A stretch of DNA of 20,100 bases from Spirochaetales bacterium (lineage in GTDB: Bacteria; Spirochaetota; Spirochaetia; Sphaerochaetales; Sphaerochaetaceae). The stretch is from positions 1 through 20,100 of the forward strand of contig JALFYG010000215.1 in assembly GCA_022784805.1 (NCBI GenBank), read 5' to 3'. Numbering within the stretch: position 1 is the first letter of the stretch; each line of letters opens with the position of its first letter. The notes beneath the pieces were generated by a model. It was not told the DNA's origin. It saw only the letters and a list, made by a program, of their open reading frames with translations, and made no database searches. Shown piece by piece: positions 1 to 6,102 of this stretch. The position numbers and the translations under genes were made by a program.

Positions 1-479
1 AATCAATTCTTTTCTTTTAGCATGGTGTATAGGGTTGGATTTCATGCGTAACTGCTAGATATATGTCTACGAACTTGCCTTTGGACACAGGGTCACATAT
101 CATATATTTTGATCTATCTTGTAAAGCACGGTCTAAGCTTAGGGATTTGCAGCATGACTTTTTATGTAAGAATCCAAAAGATATGCGAACGGCTCTGATG
201 AGAAAAAGCGCCTCATGGTGCAAGGAAACAAAAAAAGGAGTGAAGAAAATGTGTGAAATAAGCAGATCAATTTATGAAGATGGCTATTCTGAAGGGGAAA
301 GACGAGGAAAGAAGCAAGGAATAGATATCGGAAAAAGACAAGGTATAGACATTGGCAAAAGACAAACTGTTTTGAATTTTGTCAGAAGCAATAAAATCAG
401 CATAAGGGAGGGCGCTGACGAGTTGCATATTTCTGTATCTGAGCTGAAAAACGAGCTTAATAGACAAAAAAGAGTTTAG
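1..479 (+). pseudogene. C-terminal part of an Rpn-family (PD-(D/E)XK nuclease/transposase) gene, frameshifted
   Basis: An open frame from 63 to 479 encodes what I recognise as the C-terminal end of Rpn/PDDEXK-family proteins: a G-S-H-I-I-Y strand, an L-x-x-L-x-H-D-F-x-C segment, a K-E-x-K-K-G-V helix ending in M-C-E, then a charged E-G-x-R-x-G-x-x-x-G repeat tail. The nuclease core is not visible; it should lie to the left of the window. In-frame stops at 18-20 and 30-32 block upward extension. The first frame (1-48) reads V-Y-R-V-G-F-H-A just before its stop at 49, which fits the family and suggests a frameshift around 45-52. The tail holds two imperfect 24-bp repeats (318-341 and 342-365), each encoding G-I-D-I-G-K-R-Q. 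An internal ATG at 249 has AAGGAG at 235-240 and could still express only the last 76 residues. The family call is by recognition of the pattern; alternatively the 138-residue frame may be a short functional protein. Confidence 0.6.
318..365 (+). repeat. Two imperfect tandem 24-bp units in the Rpn-type tail
   Basis: The units 318-341 and 342-365 encode the same octapeptide G-I-D-I-G-K-R-Q with several silent third-position differences, so the peptide has been kept while the DNA diverged. The degraded second copy of the tail (571-759) has only one such unit. Short Gly/Arg/Glu repeats of variable number are common at the C-termini of this family. Confidence 0.8.
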
Positions 480-499
480 CTTGAACTTTTCTTTTTGTA
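463..499 (+). terminator. Weak A/U-rich hairpin around the stop codon of the Rpn remnant
   Basis: Bases 466-476 can pair with 484-494 in an almost entirely A-T stem with one G-T wobble and one mismatch. The loop at 477-483 contains the TAG stop, and a T-rich stretch follows. It has the outline of an intrinsic terminator but almost no G-C pairs, so its strength is doubtful. Confidence 0.22.
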
Positions 500-540
500 A
501 TAAATAGCTTGGAAAGCCTCTGGTCTTTATATGCTTTCTA

Positions 541-759
541 GAAAACAAAAGAATAAAGAGAGATGAAGAAATGTGTGAAATAAGCATGGCAATCTATAGA
601 GATGGTTTTTCTGAAGGGGAAAGATGAGGAAAGAAGCAAGGAATAGATATCGGTAAGAGACAAGCTGTTTCGGATCTAATCAGAAAAAACAGAATCACTA
701 TAAGTGAGGGAGCTGCTCTATTAAGAATACCTGAGTCTGAACTATTAAGAGAGATTTAA
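541..759 (+). pseudogene. Second, degraded copy of the Rpn-type C-terminal tail with an in-frame TGA
   Basis: The frame starting at ATG 571 reads M-C-E-I-S-x-x-I-Y-x-D-G-x-S-E-G-E-R, then a TGA at 625-627, then G-K-K-Q-G-I-D-I-G-K-R-Q and a diverged helical end closing at TAA 757-759. It aligns residue by residue with the tail of the first copy (249-479). The TGA sits exactly where that copy has CGA, so a single C-to-T change explains it. Weaker similarity reaches back to about 541 (E-N-K-R-I-K-R-D-E-E before M-C-E); nothing upstream of that matches. This copy never had a visible nuclease part here. It is either the scar of a tandem duplication or the end of a second family member mostly lost by deletion. 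The stop could be an assembly error but the sequence gives no hint of it. Confidence 0.75.
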
Positions 760-929
760 AAAACAGAATAATTATCATAACCGTTGGAGTTAACAAGAGA
801 AAAAAGTCTATCCTGAGGTTGTTGAAAGGGTTAAAGAATCAGAAGAAGACCTTAAAACAAAATCATGGATAGTCTTTTTTTCACTATCTGTTTCATGTCA
901 AAAACAAACAGTCATCATTTTCTCTTCCT

Positions 930-957
930 TTTACAATCTGCATCCATATTCTATAAT
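930..957 (+). promoter_or_regulatory. Sigma-70-type promoter of pepT
   Basis: A -35 hexamer TTTACA (930-935, one mismatch to TTGACA) is followed after 16 bp by a perfect TATAAT (952-957). The expected start of transcription is near 964, giving a leader of only about 10 nt that begins in the GGAGG ribosome binding site (964-968) ahead of ATG 974. Confidence 0.7.
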
Positions 958-973
958 CAGAGTGGAGGACTAT

Positions 974-2200
974 ATGATTAGATTCAATGATAGTGTGAGA
1001 GATAGATTTCTCAGATATACAACTTATGACACAATGTCAGACGGAAACGCTGCAGGGAATAAAAGACCAACAACAGAAGGACAGGAAGAATTACTTCTTG
1101 TATTAAAGAAAGAGTTGGAAGAATTAGGTTTGGATACTTATTATGGCGAGGAAAAAGTCGTGATGGGTACTCTTAAAGGAAACTCTGAAGGAACAACTAT
1201 CGGCTTCATGGCTCATGTAGATACTGCAGACGATTGCAATGGAAATAATGTCAAAGCAAAAGTTTGGAGTAATTACGATGGTGGAAAAATTGAACTTGAA
1301 GACAATATAGTTCTTGATCCAGTCACAGACAGGGATCTTCTCTTATATAGAGGTAAAGAGATCATCACAAGTGATGGTACATCCCTTCTCGGCTCTGATG
1401 ACAAGGCAGGTGTGGCCATAATAATGGAAGCCATCAAATACTTGGTGGAACATCCAGAAATCAAGAGACCTGACATTGAAGTCTACTTTACACCAGACGA
1501 AGAGACAGGGAGCGGAATGGACATGTTCCCTCACGACAGACTTAAGAGTAAATGTTGTTACACAGTGGATGGTGAAGCAGAAGGTGAAGTGGAACTGGAG
1601 TGCTTCAATGCAGCAACAGTCAACATTCATCTAAAGGGTGTTTCCATTCATCTTGGATCAGCAAGAGGCATAATGGTAAACGCTGTCACCATGGCCAGCC
1701 ATATTGTCACGGCTTTACCTCAGGCTGAAAGTCCTGAAGCTACAGATGGCCGCTATGGATACTATTGCCCGCTTACACTTGAAGGAACTGCCACAGAGGC
1801 AAAGCTTGGTGTGTTTATCCGCGACTTCGACAAAGAAAAGTTCGAGCATAGAATTGAATCTGTGAAAAAGATCGTCGCTGCCGTTGAGGCTCTTTATGGT
1901 GGCGAGATAAAGGCAGATGTATCTGTCTCTTACCACAATATGGCTGAAGCAAACAAAAAGAATCCAGGAGCAATAGAAGCTGTTTATTGGGCATCAAAGA
2001 CTCTTGGTCTTCCTATAAGAGAAGAGATCATCCGTGGCGGTACAGACGGAGCAAGACTCGCAGAAACCGGAGTTGCTTGTCCTAACCTTTATACAGGTGG
2101 TCACAACCTTCATTCCCTAAAGGAATGGATCTGTGTAGATGCTATGAGTAACAGTGTAAATCTGTGCCTTGGAATAATTGAGTATTGGAGTAAAAGATAA
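974..2200 (+). CDS. pepT: Peptidase T (tripeptide aminopeptidase)
   Basis: Zinc aminopeptidase of the M20B family that removes the N-terminal residue from tripeptides in the cytoplasm, the last step of peptide use. The 408-residue product matches the usual PepT length. The dizinc site is readable: H81 in H-V-D-T-A-D-D, D142 in G-S-D-D-K-A-G, the E176-E177 pair in P-D-E-E-T-G, D199 in T-V-D-G and H380 in G-G-H-N-L-H-S. The substrate-site stretch R-G-G-T-D-G-A is also present. ATG 974 is preferred over the in-frame GTG at 962 because GGAGG (964-968) sits 5 nt upstream and the N-terminus then matches the family. A strong promoter lies directly ahead, and a secreted protein gene follows after 5 nt, so the two are probably cotranscribed. 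One small oddity is H-L-G-S where the family commonly has H-P-G-T. Confidence 0.95.
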   Translation: MIRFNDSVRDRFLRYTTYDTMSDGNAAGNKRPTTEGQEELLLVLKKELEELGLDTYYGEEKVVMGTLKGNSEGTTIGFMAHVDTADDCNGNNVKAKVWSNYDGGKIELEDNIVLDPVTDRDLLLYRGKEIITSDGTSLLGSDDKAGVAIIMEAIKYLVEHPEIKRPDIEVYFTPDEETGSGMDMFPHDRLKSKCCYTVDGEAEGEVELECFNAATVNIHLKGVSIHLGSARGIMVNAVTMASHIVTALPQAESPEATDGRYGYYCPLTLEGTATEAKLGVFIRDFDKEKFEHRIESVKKIVAAVEALYGGEIKADVSVSYHNMAEANKKNPGAIEAVYWASKTLGLPIREEIIRGGTDGARLAETGVACPNLYTGGHNLHSLKEWICVDAMSNSVNLCLGIIEYWSKR

Positions 2201-2205
2201 CCTAT

Positions 2206-3114
2206 ATGAAGAAATTTCTTCTTCTTTTCTTAATATTAATGATGATTCTTCCTTTGTTTGGAAAGATAACTATTAGTGAAAGTGTTCCTTCAGAATACTA
2301 TGACACTGTTAATAGTGCTTTATTGGATATTACAGAGGGAAGAAGAGATGCTGACATTATCTTTGATTCCTTTTCTCTTGAAAACGACCTAGTCTCTTTT
2401 TCTATAAGCGTGGATGGGGAGAGGAGTGACACCACTGTTCTCCTTACATTTATGGAGAAAGAGATTAGGAATATGCTTTTTTATTCCCAGCCCTTGTTTT
2501 CGGAATCAGAAAATAGGCTGGATTATGTATCAATTCTTTCATATTCAACTGTTTCTTCTCCAGATTTAAGAAAAGGGAGCGTTGTATTTGTAAAAGATGA
2601 GAAAGATTCCACGAGAGGAGTGTTTGTTGCCTCTTCCAAACATAATGAAGCCTTTGAATTTGATGCTTTATATTTGTCTTCAGTTCTCCCTGGAATGAAA
2701 CTTGAGAAGGGTAGAGGTATCGAGTTCGATACCTCATACTCTATTTCCCTTACGACTCTTGCCATGTCATTGGAGACAGGAGTTTCTTTCTATACGCCTA
2801 TTTATCCTCTCCTTCCTTATGTTTCCGTGGGTGTTGATTTAAACAGTCTGCAGAATGGATTTTTCCTTGGAGTAGGTGGTAGGACGATGTTTTGTTTATC
2901 ATCCCTCTGGGGCGATATACCTGTTGTAAGAAATATTACTGTTGATGGAAAAGTGGAACTTCTTCTTAGATTTGGTGATGAAATAAACCTTGGGGGAAGA
3001 TGGAACATGAGTGGTGTCTGGAGACCTCTCTCTTGGCTCAATCTCTCCTTGGGATATACTTATGACTCTTATTTGGGAAACATGATTTCCCTCTCACTGG
3101 GTGCTTTGATATGA
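2206..3114 (+). CDS. Secreted beta-rich protein, possible outer-membrane protein (unknown function)
   Basis: I do not recognise the family. The 302-residue product starts with a clear signal peptide (two Lys, then a Leu/Ile/Met-rich core, probable cleavage after P-L-F-G at about residue 19), so it leaves the cytoplasm. Residues 25-165 look like a mixed periplasmic domain. From about 172 to the end the sequence alternates polar and hydrophobic residues in short strands with Gly/Asn/Asp turns and many aromatics, as in outer-membrane beta-barrels; only a handful of strands fit. It begins 5 nt after pepT with no convincing ribosome binding site, suggesting translation by re-initiation, and its stop overlaps the start of the next gene (ATGA). 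The coupling with a lipoprotein gene suggests a shared envelope role, which is inference. Confidence 0.72.
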   Translation: MKKFLLLFLILMMILPLFGKITISESVPSEYYDTVNSALLDITEGRRDADIIFDSFSLENDLVSFSISVDGERSDTTVLLTFMEKEIRNMLFYSQPLFSESENRLDYVSILSYSTVSSPDLRKGSVVFVKDEKDSTRGVFVASSKHNEAFEFDALYLSSVLPGMKLEKGRGIEFDTSYSISLTTLAMSLETGVSFYTPIYPLLPYVSVGVDLNSLQNGFFLGVGGRTMFCLSSLWGDIPVVRNITVDGKVELLLRFGDEINLGGRWNMSGVWRPLSWLNLSLGYTYDSYLGNMISLSLGALI

Positions 3115-4493
3115 AAAAAGCTTTTTGGGTGTTGTTGATTCTTATTTCTCTTTTGATCGTTTCCTGTACCACTATTGAAAGTACAGACAGGCCATCTTGG
3201 ATAGATATCGTTCCTGAGATCCCAGGTGAAAAGGTATTCGTTGCATCGGGAAATGGAAACAGTGAAGTTGAGGCAAGAAGTAATGCAGTTCTTTCCGTCT
3301 TGGAAAAAATGGGAGATGAAATCGGGTATAGTCTGGAAGACAAATACTTCAGAGAGCTTTTCTCTTCCTTGAAGATAGAAGATCTTGGAGCACGTATTGC
3401 TGATGAATACTCCTGGGATATCGACGGATATTGGACTGTATATGTTGCCGTCACAGCTCTGGATGAAACATTCGAAAGTGCAAGAAGCCCTATATTCTTA
3501 GAGACACAGAAGAGAGAAGAACAGATCCAGAACCTTTTGGATGAAGCTTTGGATTCATATAAAAACAATAAAGATATGGAAGCTGTGGAGAAGGTTTTGG
3601 AGGCTGCCCTTGTCTCCCTTTCCGGAGAAATAAGGAACGAGGAATATTCTACAGAGGCTCTCTTTGACAAAGCTGTAAACTACATCTCAAATTTGAGGAT
3701 AGAAAACGTGAAGCCTTCCCGTGACACTCCTGCCGGTTCTTTGGAATATAGAGTTGTTAGGACAAAGGGCCTTATGTATCCGGTGGTGGAGGAAGCCATC
3801 GTGGAGTGTTCTTATACAGCTCTTTCAATAGATGGAAATACAGATACTTTCTCGCATCTGGCAAAGACAAATAACAAAGGTAGGTTTGTATTAAATAGGA
3901 CAAACCCTTATGCCCTACATGATGGAGACATAAAGATATCGATGCATATCGATGATGATTTGATGTTTAATTTGTCTCTTAAGGCTCCCGCAGAATTGAT
4001 GAAGAGATTGGAAAATGCTCTGGAAGAGGGTAGTTTGGTTTATTCATATTCCTTCCAGTCCCGTCAGGATACTTCTTCTGTGGTGATAGCACTAGCTGAA
4101 TATAATTTTGATGGCTCCTTGAGAACTGATGACGGAGTCTTGAAGAGTATTTTGGAAGAAGTCCTTGCATCCCAAGGTGTAACGGTTGTGAACATCATCT
4201 ATGCCGAAGGGGAGGAGGAAAATGATAATATTGAGTCCATTCTTCCTAAATACAGTCAAATGGACAAAATATACATCATCAGAATGGGTGTTGTATCCAG
4301 AATCGATATCGGAGACAAAGTCTATTCAAGAACAGAGGGAATGATAATAAAAATAGTGCCTTCCACCATGGAGAGGGAAGACATCACTTCTTTCCATTAC
4401 TGTGCATCGGGAAGTAATGAAAAAGAAGCTGATGAGAACGCGCTGTTTAATCAAGCCCAGATTATCTCAGGTTTTCTCCTTGGAGAGTTTTGA
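3111..4493 (+). CDS. LPP20-like lipoprotein
   Basis: A 460-residue predicted lipoprotein. The N-terminus M-K-K plus a hydrophobic core ends in I-V-S-C, a lipobox with C19 as the lipidated residue. Residues 27-110 fit the LPP20 pattern: P-S-W near the start, then V-F-V-A-S-G-N-G with an Ala-rich amphipathic helix after it. A helical middle (about 125-200) and a beta-rich segment (about 210-290) follow. The last part again has a strand ending in C-A-S-G-S followed by an Ala/Glu-rich helix, resembling a second LPP20- or CsgG-like unit. Its ATG overlaps the stop of the upstream secreted protein by 4 nt, so the two are translationally coupled. The 3' end overlaps the convergent phosphodiesterase gene by 32 bp. 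LPP20 proteins are envelope lipoproteins of poorly known function; I cannot give a specific role. Confidence 0.78.
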   Translation: MKKAFWVLLILISLLIVSCTTIESTDRPSWIDIVPEIPGEKVFVASGNGNSEVEARSNAVLSVLEKMGDEIGYSLEDKYFRELFSSLKIEDLGARIADEYSWDIDGYWTVYVAVTALDETFESARSPIFLETQKREEQIQNLLDEALDSYKNNKDMEAVEKVLEAALVSLSGEIRNEEYSTEALFDKAVNYISNLRIENVKPSRDTPAGSLEYRVVRTKGLMYPVVEEAIVECSYTALSIDGNTDTFSHLAKTNNKGRFVLNRTNPYALHDGDIKISMHIDDDLMFNLSLKAPAELMKRLENALEEGSLVYSYSFQSRQDTSSVVIALAEYNFDGSLRTDDGVLKSILEEVLASQGVTVVNIIYAEGEEENDNIESILPKYSQMDKIYIIRMGVVSRIDIGDKVYSRTEGMIIKIVPSTMEREDITSFHYCASGSNEKEADENALFNQAQIISGFLLGEF

Positions 4494-5211
4494 CAGCCAA
4501 TAATGGGTCATTTGTGATGATCAGAGGAACGGAAAGCTTCACCATGCTCTTTATTCCTTCTTCTGTATCCACAGTCCAGGGGCAGATTGTCCACTTAGGT
4601 TTTGATTCCCTTTCCCTTTCTGCAATGGTCCACTTAGGCTTCAGGAATGAGCAAGGGAAAATAAGCCTTCCCTGTCCCTTTCTGCAGATGGCAGGTATAT
4701 TCTCCCCCTCGTAGATTATTCCCAATGGGAAGTGATCTTTCATAATCTTTCCCGCCCTTCTCATTGCAATTGGATTGAAGGATGAGATCATAATCTGAGG
4801 CCAGAACTCTTCTCTTTTTTCAAGCTCTTTCCATAAAAGGTCCACAACCTCTTTTCTAAAGCCTAACGGCTTATCTGCCTTGATCTCTATGTCATACCAT
4901 ACAGGGCCTATGGCATCGAAGACTTCGGAGAGAAGAGGAACTTCAGGTGCTATCTTTCTTATCTCATCAAAAGTCATGTCTTCAACCTTTTTATCTATAC
5001 CGAAGACTCTTTTGAGAGAGTTGTCGTGTGACACCACCAAATAGTGGTCGAGAGTAGGATGGACATCCAGCTCCACTCCATCTGCTCCTTCTTCCATTGC
5101 CCTTTTAAAAGATGGAATTGTATTCTCCCTCTCTCTCAGAGGAGAACCACGATGTCCAAGAACATATACTTTATTGTCCGATTTATTTTTCAACAGATCC
5201 CATGAGTTCAT
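4462..5211 (-). CDS. Glycerophosphodiester phosphodiesterase
   Basis: GDPD-family TIM-barrel enzyme that hydrolyses glycerophosphodiesters to glycerol-3-phosphate and an alcohol. The motifs are in order: G-H-R-G (HRG at residues 20-22) with E-N-T after it, then G-V-E-L-D-V (E47, D49) and S-H-D (H62), and later I-E-I-K. No signal peptide, so probably cytoplasmic like UgpQ. I chose ATG 5211 (249 residues) over the upstream ATG at 5250 because AGGAAGAG lies just ahead on the coding strand and the longer start has none. This start lies inside the end of nfo, overlapping it by 29 bp, so nfo and this gene form one unit. An odd internal duplication of K-P-K-W-T-I occurs just before the C-P-W-T-V-D strand. 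Its product glycerol-3-phosphate is the same as that of GlpK encoded nearby. Confidence 0.9.
   Translation of the reverse strand: MNSWDLLKNKSDNKVYVLGHRGSPLRERENTIPSFKRAMEEGADGVELDVHPTLDHYLVVSHDNSLKRVFGIDKKVEDMTFDEIRKIAPEVPLLSEVFDAIGPVWYDIEIKADKPLGFRKEVVDLLWKELEKREEFWPQIMISSFNPIAMRRAGKIMKDHFPLGIIYEGENIPAICRKGQGRLIFPCSFLKPKWTIAERERESKPKWTICPWTVDTEEGIKSMVKLSVPLIITNDPLLAVKTLQGENLR
4589..4638. repeat. Direct 11-bp repeat inside the phosphodiesterase gene
   Basis: GTCCACTTAGG occurs at 4589-4599 and again at 4628-4638, 39 bp apart and in the same reading frame. On the coding strand both encode K-P-K-W-T (I follows in each). The 39-bp period equals 13 codons, so it looks like a small in-frame duplication that has partly diverged between the repeats. 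Confidence 0.75.
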
Positions 5212-6019
5212 TAATCTCTTCCTTCCACCTGCTTTCATCAGGTGTTTCAAGAATAAGAGGAATATTCTCTACTTCTCTTCTTTTTACAATAGTAAGGAAA
5301 GCTTCCTTTCCAATTAATCCCAGTCCTATACTTTCATGTCTGTCTTTGTTGGATGAAAGAGGAACCTTGGAGTCATTAAGGTGCATTCCGAATAACTTAT
5401 CTTCCCCGAAACGGGAGAAAAATGAGTCCAATACTCCATCTGGATCTCCCTTTACATCATAGCCAGCACCAAACAAGTGGGCTGTATCCAGAGTAAATCC
5501 AACTCTTTCCTTCTCTTTTATTCCAGAGAGAATGGCATCAAGCTCTTCAAACTTTGAGCCGATGATGGTTCCGGCTCCTGCAGTGTTTTCGAGGGCAATC
5601 TTTAGTCCTGGAACTTCTTCCAGAACCCTGTTTACCATATCACTACAACGTTTGATACCATCCTCCATGATTCCTTCTTTATAAGCTCCAGGATGGATAT
5701 TGATTGTCTCCAAGCCAAGTCTTACCACTCTTATTCCTTCATCTACAAAAAGGTTATGAGACTTATCTGACATCTCTTTGTCTGGGGATGCAGGGTTGAT
5801 CAGATAACCGGCATGGGGAAGGATGAAGGATGGGGAGTAAGAGAAATCAGCGATATTCTTCTTGAATGCCGCTATGTCTTCTTCCTTCAGTTCGGGGCTT
5901 TTCCATTGTCTTTGGTTTTTTGTAAAGAGAGCGAAGCCTGTGGCACCTAGCTCCTTTGCCCTTACAGGAGCAAGAGAGACAGAACCTTGGCTTGATACAT
6001 GTGGACCGATATGAATCAT
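5183..6019 (-). CDS. nfo: Endonuclease IV (AP endonuclease)
   Basis: Base-excision repair enzyme that cuts the backbone 5' of abasic sites and clears blocked 3' ends. The 278-residue protein is close to the E. coli length (285), and all nine trinuclear zinc ligands can be placed: H69, H109, E144, D178, H181, H213, D226, H228 and E258, almost the same numbering as E. coli. The start M-I-H-I-G-P-H-V fits the family N-terminus. There is no ribosome binding site at normal spacing (GAGGGG is 14 nt away), but a promoter-like -10 sits 7 nt before the ATG, so the mRNA may be leaderless. It is divergent from the M16C peptidase and runs into the phosphodiesterase gene with a 29-bp overlap. Confidence 0.96.
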   Translation of the reverse strand: MIHIGPHVSSQGSVSLAPVRAKELGATGFALFTKNQRQWKSPELKEEDIAAFKKNIADFSYSPSFILPHAGYLINPASPDKEMSDKSHNLFVDEGIRVVRLGLETINIHPGAYKEGIMEDGIKRCSDMVNRVLEEVPGLKIALENTAGAGTIIGSKFEELDAILSGIKEKERVGFTLDTAHLFGAGYDVKGDPDGVLDSFFSRFGEDKLFGMHLNDSKVPLSSNKDRHESIGLGLIGKEAFLTIVKRREVENIPLILETPDESRWKEEINELMGSVEK

Positions 6020-6026
6020 ATGTTGG

Positions 6027-6055
6027 ATTTTATCCCCTCTTTATCCTTTGGGCAA
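6027..6055 (-). promoter_or_regulatory. Probable promoter of nfo, close enough to the ATG for a leaderless mRNA
   Basis: On the minus strand TTGCCC (6050-6055) and TAAAAT (6027-6032, one mismatch to TATAAT) are separated by exactly 17 bp. The -10 ends 7 nt before the nfo ATG, so transcription would begin at or next to the start codon. Confidence 0.5.
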
Positions 6056-6067
6056 TGGTGGAAGATA

Positions 6068-6096
6068 TTGTCAGAAAAGAAGAATATGTAGAAAAT
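6068..6096 (+). promoter_or_regulatory. Probable promoter of the M16C peptidase gene, leaderless geometry
   Basis: TTGTCA (6068-6073, one mismatch to TTGACA) and GAAAAT (6091-6096, four of six) are 17 bp apart; the -10 ends 6 nt before ATG 6103. It lies back to back with the nfo promoter, with 12 bp between the two -35 elements. Confidence 0.45.
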
Positions 6097-6102
6097 CATT
6101 CT

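Larger units (their letters stand above)
480..961. other. AT-rich non-coding stretch between the Rpn remnants and pepT
   Basis: Apart from the broken copy at 541-759 I see no gene here. From 794 an ATG-less frame runs open into pepT. Its first part (to about 870) is rich in Glu, Lys and Val and may be the end of a lost gene, but I do not recognise it. A perfect 6-bp stem (868-873 with 883-888) encloses a run of T in its loop; because the Ts are not downstream of the stem it is not a normal terminator. The stretch ends in the pepT promoter. Confidence 0.6.

Noticed and set aside
868..888. Hairpin GATAGT/ACTATC as a terminator before pepT
   Set aside because: The T run is inside the loop, not after the stem, the stem is only 6 bp, and no U tract follows.
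1..960. Complete insertion sequence or CRISPR/defence island
   Set aside because: No transposase core, no paired terminal inverted repeats or target duplications, and no regular spacer-repeat pattern could be found; only tail fragments remain.
3038..3670. Long minus-strand frame of 210 residues
   Set aside because: It is antisense to the LPP20-like lipoprotein, has a Ser/Arg/Lys-rich composition without motifs, and reflects codon bias of the real gene.
5956..6102. N-terminal extension of the M16C peptidase from an ATG at 5956
   Set aside because: It would run antisense through the start of nfo and the divergent promoter region, is not family-like, and the conserved beginning fits ATG 6103.
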